Below are positions 58,083-64,000 of a DNA stretch of 64,000 bases, in pieces. The position numbers and the translations under genes were made by a program. The DNA lies in the NCBI RefSeq assembly GCF_004801415.1, contig NZ_SSNX01000002.1:496001-560000 (forward strand), read 5' to 3'. The notes under the pieces are model-generated. The model was not told where the DNA came from. It saw only the letters and a program-made list of their open reading frames with translations, and ran no database searches. Numbering within the stretch: position 1 is the stretch's first letter; every line of letters starts with the position of its first letter. This DNA comes from Deinococcus sp. KSM4-11. Lineage in GTDB: Bacteria; Deinococcota; Deinococci; Deinococcales; Deinococcaceae.

Positions 58083-58969
58083 GGATGGGCCTCCTTGGAC
58101 GTGGACGTGGGGAACAGGCCCAGGCGGTAGACCCGGTCGGCCGTTCCCGCCCAGAAGCCGTGCGCCCGGGCGGAATCGAGGGGCGGCAGCGTGGCGCGCA
58201 GGGCGTCCAGCGTCGTGGCGTAGTCGGCCGCCAGCGTCGAGACGGGCCAGTCGCCGCCGTACATCAGCCTCGACGGCCCGAAGAGATCGAAGGCGTGGGC
58301 TACGGCCCGCCGCAGGGAGCCACGGTCCTGGCCGGGCCGCAGGCGGGTCAGCAGGCCCGAGACCTTCGCCGTCACGTTCGGCAGCGCGGCCAGGGCCGCC
58401 AGGTCGTGCGACCAGGCGTACAGGTCGTCGTCGGCCAGGGGTGGGTTGCCCAGGTGGTCGAGGATCACGCTGAGATCTGGGTGGTCGGCCACCACCTCGG
58501 CCGCCAGCGGAAGCTGTTCCGGGCGCAGCACGAGATCCAGACTCAGGCCCAGACCCGCCAGGGCGTCCAGCGCCCTCCCGACGTCGGCCCGGGCCAGCCA
58601 GTCGCCCTGCGGGATGTCGTGGGTCAGGTGGCGCACGCCCCGCAGGCGGTCGTCCAGCAGCGCCTCCTGAGCGGCGTCCAGACCGTCCGGCGCGGTCAGA
58701 TCGAGCCAGCCGACCACGCCGCGCACCCACGGAAAGGCGCGGAGGATTCGCAGCGCCCAGGCCATCTCGCGCGGGTCGTGACTGGCCTGCACGTACACGC
58801 CGTGCGTGACGCCTGCCGCCAGCCGCTGCGGTTCGAGTTCGTCCAGCGTGACGACCCGGCGCAGCGATTCGTCGGCCCCGTCCAGCCAGAAATACTCGAT
58901 CACCTGCGGGTTCCAGCAGTGCACGTGGCTGTCCACGATGACGTGCTGGCCCGGAACGGCGGGGATCAT
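58079..58969 (-). CDS. amidohydrolase, likely L-fucono-1,5-lactonase
   Basis: 296 residues; ATG at 58969. Amidohydrolase_2 barrel: VIVDSHVHCWNP with the His-x-His metal motif, GVYVQASHDPREM, GVVGWLDLTAPDG, VILDHLGNPPL and RLMYGGDWPVS with the metal Asp. This subgroup contains the lactonases of fucose and rhamnose catabolism. It opens the lactone from the dehydrogenase to fuconate. It lies four bases after the ABC permease gene. Confidence 0.88.
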   Translation of the reverse strand: MIPAVPGQHVIVDSHVHCWNPQVIEYFWLDGADESLRRVVTLDELEPQRLAAGVTHGVYVQASHDPREMAWALRILRAFPWVRGVVGWLDLTAPDGLDAAQEALLDDRLRGVRHLTHDIPQGDWLARADVGRALDALAGLGLSLDLVLRPEQLPLAAEVVADHPDLSVILDHLGNPPLADDDLYAWSHDLAALAALPNVTAKVSGLLTRLRPGQDRGSLRRAVAHAFDLFGPSRLMYGGDWPVSTLAADYATTLDALRATLPPLDSARAHGFWAGTADRVYRLGLFPTSTSKEAHP

Positions 58970-58973
58970 GCCC

Positions 58974-59945
58974 TCAGCCCTCCCGCCGCTTGCGCAGCTG
59001 GTCGAGGTACACGATCACGGCGATCAGCAGGCCGGTGATGATCTGCTGCCAGAACGGGTCGACGCCCAGCAGGTTCGCGCCGTTGGAGATAGTGGTGATC
59101 AGCAGCGCGCCCAGGATGGTGCCGAACACGCCGCCCTCGCCGCCGAACAGGCTCGACCCGCCGATCACGCTCGCGGCGATCGAGTCCAGCTCGTACCCGG
59201 TGCCGGCGGTCGGAACGCCCACCCCGATGCGGCTGACGACCAGCACGCCGCCGATGGCCGCGCACAGCGCGCTGATGCCGTACACGAAGAACACCACGGC
59301 GCCGATGTTCACGCCCGAGAGCCGCGCGGCCTCCTTGTTCGAGCCGTACGCGAACACGTAGCGGCCCCAGCGGCTGCGGTGCAGCAGCACCCACCCGACC
59401 GCCGCGACCAGCAGCAGCACCACGAACAGGCTGGGCACGGGTCCCACGTTGGTGGTGGAAAAGGTCGTGAAGCCGGAGCTGGGCATGCTGATCGACTGGC
59501 CCCCCGTGAGCAGCAGCGCCGAGCCGCGCGCCACCGACAGCATGGCCAGCGTGGCGATAAACGGCGGCAGGCCCAGCTTGTGGATCGCGAAGGCGTTGAT
59601 CATGCCGATCCCGAAGCCCAGCAGCAGGGCCAGGAAGATCGCGGGCACCAGCGGCATGCCGTGGCTGGCCAGCAGCGCCAGCGTCACGCCCGTGACCGCC
59701 ACGACCGAGCCGACCGACAGGTCGATGCCGGCCGTGATGATCACGAAGGTCTGCCCGATGGCCAGCACGCCGCCGATGGCGGTCTGGCGCAGCAGGTTGG
59801 TGATGTTGCCCGGCGTGGCGAAGGTATCGGTGCTGAGGCCCAGCGCGATCCACACGGCCAGCAGCAGCGCGACCAGACTGAGCTGCATCAGCATCTTGAC
59901 GTTCAGCGAGCGGGTGGGCTTCAGGGTGGCGTCGTTGGCGCTCAT
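58974..59945 (-). CDS. sugar ABC transporter permease (RbsC family)
   Basis: 323 residues; ATG at 59945. About eight to ten membrane helices and the BPD_transp_2 signatures: NLLRQTAIGGVLAIGQTFVIITAGIDLSVGSV, AIHKLGLPPFIATLAMLSVARG, GGSSLFGGEGGVFGTILGALL. It forms the channel of a CUT2 importer with the ATPase and binding protein encoded upstream. A substrate of 6-deoxyhexose type is inferred from the catabolic genes that follow. Confidence 0.93.
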   Translation of the reverse strand: MSANDATLKPTRSLNVKMLMQLSLVALLLAVWIALGLSTDTFATPGNITNLLRQTAIGGVLAIGQTFVIITAGIDLSVGSVVAVTGVTLALLASHGMPLVPAIFLALLLGFGIGMINAFAIHKLGLPPFIATLAMLSVARGSALLLTGGQSISMPSSGFTTFSTTNVGPVPSLFVVLLLVAAVGWVLLHRSRWGRYVFAYGSNKEAARLSGVNIGAVVFFVYGISALCAAIGGVLVVSRIGVGVPTAGTGYELDSIAASVIGGSSLFGGEGGVFGTILGALLITTISNGANLLGVDPFWQQIITGLLIAVIVYLDQLRKRREG

Positions 59946-59991
59946 GCGGGACTCCAGCGGGAACGGGGCAGCGGGGGGCGGGCGGCGCGGC

Positions 59992-61455
59992 TCATCCGAG
60001 CGCCAGGTGGAGGATGTCCTCCGGGCTGGTCACGGCCGGATCGACCTCGCCGACCACCCGGCCCGCGCGCATCACGATCAGGCGGTCGCTGATCGCCATG
60101 ACCTCTGGCAGGTACGACGACACCAGCAAGATGGCCTTCTTCTCCTTCACCAGGGTGGAGAACAGCCGGTAGATCTCCAGCTTGGTGGGAATGTCCACGC
60201 CGGTCGTGGGTTCGTCAAACATGAACAGGTCGGCGCCGTGGTTGAGCCACTTGCCGATCACGACCTTCTGCTGGTTCCCGCCGCTCAGCTTGCGGGCGGG
60301 CAGATCCAGCGTGGGCGTCTTGATCTTCAGGGAGTCCTTCTGCACCTGCGCGGTGCGCTGCTCGGCCGCGGCGGAGACCAGCCCGCCGCGCGCGTCGCGG
60401 TCGTAGGTGGGCAGGTTCACGTTGAACTTGATCGACTGCGACAAGCACAGGCTCTGGTGCCGGCGGTCCTCGGGGATCAGGGCCACGCCCTCCTTGAGCG
60501 CCGATTTGACATTCGCCGTGTTCAGCGTGTGGCCGCCCTTGAGCAGTTCCCCGCTGTAGGGCCGCGCGCCCGCGATTGACATCATGACCTCGCTGCGGCC
60601 CGCGCCGACCAGGCCGAAAAAGCCCAGGATCTCGCCCTCGTGCACGGTGAAGTTCACGTCCTGAAAGCCGTGGCCGCTGAGGTGGGCGGCGCTCAGCATG
60701 GGCGCGCCTCGCGGCACCTGCTCTTTGTAGTAGAAGCTCTCGATGTCGCGCCCGGCCATCAGCGACACCAGCCGCTCGCGCGTCACGGCCGCCGTGGGGC
60801 CGGAATGCACGACCGCGCCGTCGCGCAGCACCGTGACCGTATCCGACAGGTTGAAGATCTCCTCCATGCGGTGGCTGATGTACACGAAGGTGGTGCCCTG
60901 CGCGTGCAGCCGGCGGATCAGGCGTTCGAGCTGCTCGGCCTCCTGCGTGGACAGAAAAGCGGTCGGCTCGTCCAGGATCAGCAGGCGCGTGCCGCGCAGC
61001 ACGGCCTTGGCGCACACCACCAGCTGCTGCTGCCCCACACTCAGGGCCGACAGCGGACTACGCGCCGAGATCTGGAAGCCCAGATCGTCCAGAAAGCGCT
61101 GGGCCTCGGCGTCCATCTGGCGCTGGATCATCAGGCCCAGGCGCGATGTCTCGATGCCCAGGTAGAGGTTCTGCGCGACGCTCAGGCTGCGGCACACCAC
61201 GACCTCCTGGTGAACCGCGTCGATCCCGAGCCTCTGCGCCTGGAGTGGGGTCTGCAGGTCGGCGGGCTGGCCGTCGACCAGGATCTCGCCGGAGTCGCGG
61301 CGGTACACGCCGGTCAGGATCTTGATCAGGGTGCTCTTGCCCGCGCCGTTCTCGCCCACGATCGCGTGGATGGTGCCCTGCTCGACCGCCAGGTTGACCG
61401 CCTTCAGGGCGTGCGTGCCCGGAAAGCGTTTGTCGATCTCGCGCAATTCCAGCAT
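59992..61455 (-). CDS. sugar ABC transporter ATP-binding protein (RbsA/MglA family)
   Basis: 487 residues; ATG at 61455. Two fused nucleotide-binding domains. Domain 1: Walker A GENGAGKST, signature LSVGQQQLV, Walker B RLLILDEPT. Domain 2: altered Walker A GLVGAGRSEV, signature LSGGNQQKV, Walker B LFMFDEPT. This double-domain form with a degenerate second site is typical of CUT2 sugar importers. It has the same orientation as, and is close to, the binding protein and permease genes. Confidence 0.95.
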   Translation of the reverse strand: MLELREIDKRFPGTHALKAVNLAVEQGTIHAIVGENGAGKSTLIKILTGVYRRDSGEILVDGQPADLQTPLQAQRLGIDAVHQEVVVCRSLSVAQNLYLGIETSRLGLMIQRQMDAEAQRFLDDLGFQISARSPLSALSVGQQQLVVCAKAVLRGTRLLILDEPTAFLSTQEAEQLERLIRRLHAQGTTFVYISHRMEEIFNLSDTVTVLRDGAVVHSGPTAAVTRERLVSLMAGRDIESFYYKEQVPRGAPMLSAAHLSGHGFQDVNFTVHEGEILGFFGLVGAGRSEVMMSIAGARPYSGELLKGGHTLNTANVKSALKEGVALIPEDRRHQSLCLSQSIKFNVNLPTYDRDARGGLVSAAAEQRTAQVQKDSLKIKTPTLDLPARKLSGGNQQKVVIGKWLNHGADLFMFDEPTTGVDIPTKLEIYRLFSTLVKEKKAILLVSSYLPEVMAISDRLIVMRAGRVVGEVDPAVTSPEDILHLALG

Positions 61456-61526
61456 GGTTCTCCTTGCGTGCAGGTCAGGGCCGCCTGCATCCAGCCCAGG
61501 CGGCCCCGACCGTCAGGACGTGGGCG

Positions 61527-62522
61527 TCAGAAGCCCAGCCCCAGCTTGTTCTTGTCGATCTTGCGCTTGCTGGAATCGAGCAGTCCCTGGATCTGCGCCG
61601 AGTTCATGTTCTTCAGCGTGACCGAGTACGCGCCGGTGTCCACGTCCTTGGGCAGCTTGCTGCCGCTGGCGGCCAGCATCGCGGCGCGCACGCCGCCGTA
61701 GCCCATCATGTACGGATCCTGGATGATCAGGCTGTCGATGGCGCCGTTCTTGAGATAGGTCACGAGCTGGTCGCTGGAATCGAAGCTCACGGCCGAGACC
61801 TTGTCGCCCAGCTTCTGCTCCTCCAGCGCCTTGCCCACGCCCACGCCCATGGTCAGGTTGTCCGCGAAGACCCCCACCAGGTTCGGATTGGCCGACATGA
61901 TGTCGAGCATGACCGACAGCGCCTTGGTGGCGTCGTCGTCGCCGATGCGGTTGGCGACCACCTTCAGGCCGGGGTACTTCTTGGCCAGCTGATCCTTGAA
62001 GCCCTTGTCGCGGGCGGTCAGGGAACCCACGCCCGGCAGCGACGTCATGATCGCCACGTTGCCCTCGATTTTCCCGGTGTGGGCCTTGATGTCGGCGGCC
62101 AGCGCGTCGGCCGCGAGCGCCCCGGCGGCCACGTTGTTGGTCGTCAGGAACGAGGTGTAGGCGGTGGTCTTGGCGCCCGAGTCGATCATGATCAGCGGGA
62201 TTTTCGCCGCCGCGACCGCGTCGATCGGGGCACCCAGCGGATCGTTGGCCGTCGGGGAGATCACGATGGCCATGGGTTTGCGCGCCGCGGCGTTCTCCAG
62301 GATGCTGATCTGCCCGGCAATGTCGCTCTCGGCGGCGGCCCCCTGCGCGATCACGTTCACGCCGTAGTCCTTGCCGGCCTGTTTGGCTCCGCTCAGGACG
62401 ATCTGCCAGTACGGCGAGTTGGTGGCCTTCACGATCACGATGATGTCCTTGCTCTGCGCCAGGGCGGTGCCCAGCAGCAGGGTGCCCAGGGCAGCGGCGG
62501 TGAACTTCTTGACTTGGGTCAT
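61527..62522 (-). CDS. sugar ABC transporter substrate-binding protein
   Basis: 331 residues; ATG at 62522 with GGAGGA six bases upstream. A signal peptide (KKFTAAALGTLLLGTALA) precedes a periplasmic-binding-protein/LacI fold (DIIVIVKATNSPYWQIVLSGAKQAG, GQISILENAAARKPMAIVISP, VVANRIGDDDATKALSVMLD, VSFDSSDQLVTYLKNGAIDS). First gene of the fucose-type operon and therefore usually the most highly expressed. The ligand is inferred from context. Confidence 0.93.
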   Translation of the reverse strand: MTQVKKFTAAALGTLLLGTALAQSKDIIVIVKATNSPYWQIVLSGAKQAGKDYGVNVIAQGAAAESDIAGQISILENAAARKPMAIVISPTANDPLGAPIDAVAAAKIPLIMIDSGAKTTAYTSFLTTNNVAAGALAADALAADIKAHTGKIEGNVAIMTSLPGVGSLTARDKGFKDQLAKKYPGLKVVANRIGDDDATKALSVMLDIMSANPNLVGVFADNLTMGVGVGKALEEQKLGDKVSAVSFDSSDQLVTYLKNGAIDSLIIQDPYMMGYGGVRAAMLAASGSKLPKDVDTGAYSVTLKNMNSAQIQGLLDSSKRKIDKNKLGLGF

Positions 62523-62677
62523 GTGATCCTCCAGCGGACGGCAGAGAGCGGCAGGTGGGGCGGCAGAGGGCAAACCGACAGGTCACCGTGGTGTCCGCAC
62601 CCCGCTCCGGGACGTCGGAAGGCGTCCACGCCGGGCCAGAACTGTCCCTGGCAACCATGAATTGTGATGCTGAGGGG

Positions 62678-62706
62678 AGTGTAGACGCCACTCCAGGGCC
62701 TGTCAA
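62678..62706 (-). promoter_or_regulatory. promoter of the importer/catabolic operon
   Basis: On the minus strand, TTGACA (62706-62701) and TACACT (62683-62678) with a 17-base spacer: a consensus -35 and a good -10. The -35 is the last third of operator copy 1. Leader of about 150 bases to the binding-protein start. Confidence 0.75.
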
Positions 62707-62718
62707 GTGGCCTGACCA
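62701..62718 (-). promoter_or_regulatory. operator copy 1 (GntR-type site)
   Basis: Reads TGGTCAGGCCACTTGACA on the minus strand. Identical to the copy at 62857-62874 on the plus strand. It includes an imperfect dyad (TCAGG-CCA-CTTGA). A regulator bound here would cover the -35 box of the operon. Confidence 0.75.
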
Positions 62719-62856
62719 CCCGTGGAAGCGCCGCGCCATTCTGGGGCAGGCTGCTGAACGTCCGCGCAGAACATCCATCCTGGTCGACCGAAGGCGTTCG
62801 ATGCCCAGGCGCACTCCTTCCCCGCCAGCCACGTGTCTACACTCTGGTTCCCATAC

Positions 62857-62874
62857 TGGTCAGGCCACTTGACA
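62857..62874 (+). promoter_or_regulatory. operator copy 2 and -35 region of the regulator gene
   Basis: TGGTCAGGCCACTTGACA on the plus strand, the same 18 bases as copy 1 in the opposite orientation. TTGACA at 62869-62874 is followed 17 bases later by CATCAT (62892-62897), a weak -10. This arrangement predicts autoregulation of the GntR gene. A further GTCAC/GTGAC inverted repeat lies in the spacer. Confidence 0.7.
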
Positions 62875-63032
62875 CCGTCACATTCGGTGACCATCATGAG
62901 CGGTGCCTCGCCCGTCCATTCCGTCTGCCGCGCCCATCACCCCGGGATCGGAGTGCTTCCTGATGACCACCGACACGCTCCGCTCCGTCACGCCCGCCCA
63001 CCCGCGCACGCGGCCACCCGCTCCGGGGCACC

Positions 63033-63740
63033 GTGCCGCTTGAAGCGCTGGAATCGCGGCGGCTGTACGCCCAGATCGCCGATCAGGTCGCCACGCTGAT
63101 CGCCACCGGCGAGTACCGTCCGGGCGACCAGCTGCCGTCGGAACGTGACCTGGCCGAACAGCTGCGCGTCAGCCGCCCCACGGTTCGGGAGGCCATGATC
63201 GCGCTGGAAGTGCGCGGTCTGATCGACATCCGCGTGGGCGTGGGCATGTTCGTCCGGCCGCGCGGCGCCCGGCCCGGGCGCCGCACGGCCCTGCCGCGCC
63301 ACACGGCCCTGGAGGTCATCCAGGCGCGGGTGCTGATCGAACCCCAGGTCGCGGCGCTCGCCGCCGAGACGATCACGGACAGGGATCTGACCTCCCTAAA
63401 CAAACACCTGGAGGCCCTGAAGGTGGCCTTCGACCGGGGGCAGTGGTCGGCGGCCGACGACCGCGCCATCCACGAGACGGTCGCCCGCGCGACCGGCAAC
63501 CAGCTCCTGGCCGATCTGATCGAGGAACTCTTCAATGACCGTGACAGCGCCGTGGCCCTGAAATTCGACGAGCATCTGGGCCAGATGCCGCACGTGCGCG
63601 AGCATTCCTTCGACGATCACCGCAAGGTCGTGGAGGCGCTCGAACGCCGTGATCCGGACGCCGCCCGCGCCGCCATGCACGACCACCTCGCGTATGTCCA
63701 GAGCGAGATGCTGGCCGGCTGGTCCGGCGACGCCACCTGA
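63033..63740 (+). CDS. GntR family transcriptional regulator (FadR subfamily)
   Basis: 235 residues; GTG at 63033, the only usable start after an in-frame stop at 62964. N-terminal winged helix (LYAQIADQVATLIATGEYRPGDQLPSERDLAEQLRVSRPTVREAM, with its recognition helix) and a helical FCD effector domain (VIQARVLIEPQVAALAAE, DRAIHETVARATGNQLLADL, HRKVVEALERRDPDAARAAMHDH) with the metal-binding Asp and His residues. It is divergent from the importer operon, and two matched operators in between make it the probable repressor, released by a pathway acid or sugar. Confidence 0.92.
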   Translation: MPLEALESRRLYAQIADQVATLIATGEYRPGDQLPSERDLAEQLRVSRPTVREAMIALEVRGLIDIRVGVGMFVRPRGARPGRRTALPRHTALEVIQARVLIEPQVAALAAETITDRDLTSLNKHLEALKVAFDRGQWSAADDRAIHETVARATGNQLLADLIEELFNDRDSAVALKFDEHLGQMPHVREHSFDDHRKVVEALERRDPDAARAAMHDHLAYVQSEMLAGWSGDAT

Positions 63741-63762
63741 CCCGGATCCACAAGGAGTCCCC

Positions 63763-64000
63763 ATGCCCGCCACCGCGCACGCCTACCTTGTCGCCAGCGG
63801 AGACCTGCGACTCAGCGCCAACCGTACCTGCTGGCCCGCCCAGGCGCTGATGGAAGCGCAGCTCACGGCCGCCCTGGACGCGCTCGGAACGCAGGTGACG
63901 CGCGCCCACCCCTACGATGATCGCGAAGGCCACGGCTTCATCTCGTCGCAGCGCATGGGCATGGACGTGTTCCGCGCGATTCCCAAAGGCAGCGCCGTGA
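63763..64000 (+). CDS. L-fucose/L-arabinose isomerase-like protein (3' end outside window)
   Basis: 79 codons from ATG at 63763, with AAGGAG upstream, to the right edge. YLVASGDLRLSANRTCWPAQ and DDREGHGFISSQRMGMDVFR resemble the N-terminal part of the L-fucose isomerase-like sugar isomerases. It follows the GntR gene by 22 bases in the same direction, so it is probably in the same regulon. If it isomerises a 6-deoxysugar, the organism may have a second route beside the oxidative one. Only the first domain is visible. Confidence 0.6.
   Translation, partial: MPATAHAYLVASGDLRLSANRTCWPAQALMEAQLTAALDALGTQVTRAHPYDDREGHGFISSQRMGMDVFRAIPKGSAV

Noticed and set aside
58806..60092. Plus-strand frame rich in Asp, Gln, His and Arg opposite the ABC permease
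   Set aside because: Shadow of the permease's third codon positions; the permease has membrane helices and family motifs.
62963..63043. A 26-codon ORF in front of the GntR gene as a leader peptide
   Set aside because: It has no good ribosome site, is Pro/Arg-rich without regulatory codons, and simply reads out of frame into the regulator start.

Overview
The window is GC-rich, densely coded chromosomal DNA. The best guess for the source is a Deinococcus-type bacterium. This is an inference from gene style: large exopolysaccharide islands, SARP-type regulators, Big_2/malectin lipoproteins, frequent GTG starts and 4-base ATGA/GTGA gene junctions. No rRNA, tRNA, insertion sequence or CRISPR array was seen.

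Layout. 1-2.2 kb: the tail of a beta-lactamase-fold serine hydrolase, then a translationally coupled DedA membrane protein and secreted phosphoesterase. 2.5-6.9 kb: a three-gene operon (two-domain glycosyltransferase, GT4 glycosyltransferase, GH130 glycosidase/phosphorylase) closed by a hairpin. 7.1-12.5 kb: a glutaryl-CoA dehydrogenase, an asparagine-synthase-like protein and a large SARP/ATPase regulator. 12.7-41 kb: a polysaccharide assembly island. It holds UDP-glucose dehydrogenase, UDP-xylose synthase, about seven glycosyltransferases, a flippase, a WbaP-type initiating phosphotransferase, an O-antigen ligase/polymerase, a WecG/TagA-type transferase and a kinase-less Wzz-like protein. 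Interspersed are three related right-handed beta-helix lipoproteins and a Big_2/malectin lipoprotein. 41-45 kb: a secreted WD40 propeller and a large Big_2/malectin/sugar-dehydrogenase-like lipoprotein. 45-51 kb: precursor supply for mannose, galactose and fucose (phosphohexomutase, manC, galE, gmd, fcl). 51-53 kb: a cold-shock protein, an ankyrin protein and a degenerate tyrosine-recombinase-like protein. 53-64 kb: a catabolic operon that reads as a non-phosphorylating L-fucose pathway with its own ABC importer, a divergent GntR regulator with matched operators, and the start of a sugar-isomerase gene at the right edge.

How it fits together. The island can activate mannose, make GDP-L-fucose, UDP-galactose, UDP-glucuronate and UDP-xylose, build a repeat unit on undecaprenyl phosphate, flip it and polymerise it. 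The beta-helix and Big_2 lipoproteins are probably surface proteins that bind, modify or anchor the polymer. One of them lies behind a sequence that matches the GEMM-I cyclic-di-GMP riboswitch, which would tie surface polysaccharide functions to c-di-GMP. Immediately beside the GDP-fucose genes lies a full set of genes for taking up and degrading fucose, so synthesis and salvage or feeding on the same sugar are neighbours.

Most notable items: the c-di-GMP riboswitch; an intact gene for a GDP-fucose-synthase relative whose catalytic Ser, Tyr and Lys are all replaced (26.3 kb); two exact 18-bp operator copies, each overlapping a -35 box, between the fucose importer and its regulator; a 49-codon ORF fitted by start/stop overlaps between the two dehydratase subunits; and a perfect 28-bp palindrome over a glycosyltransferase start.
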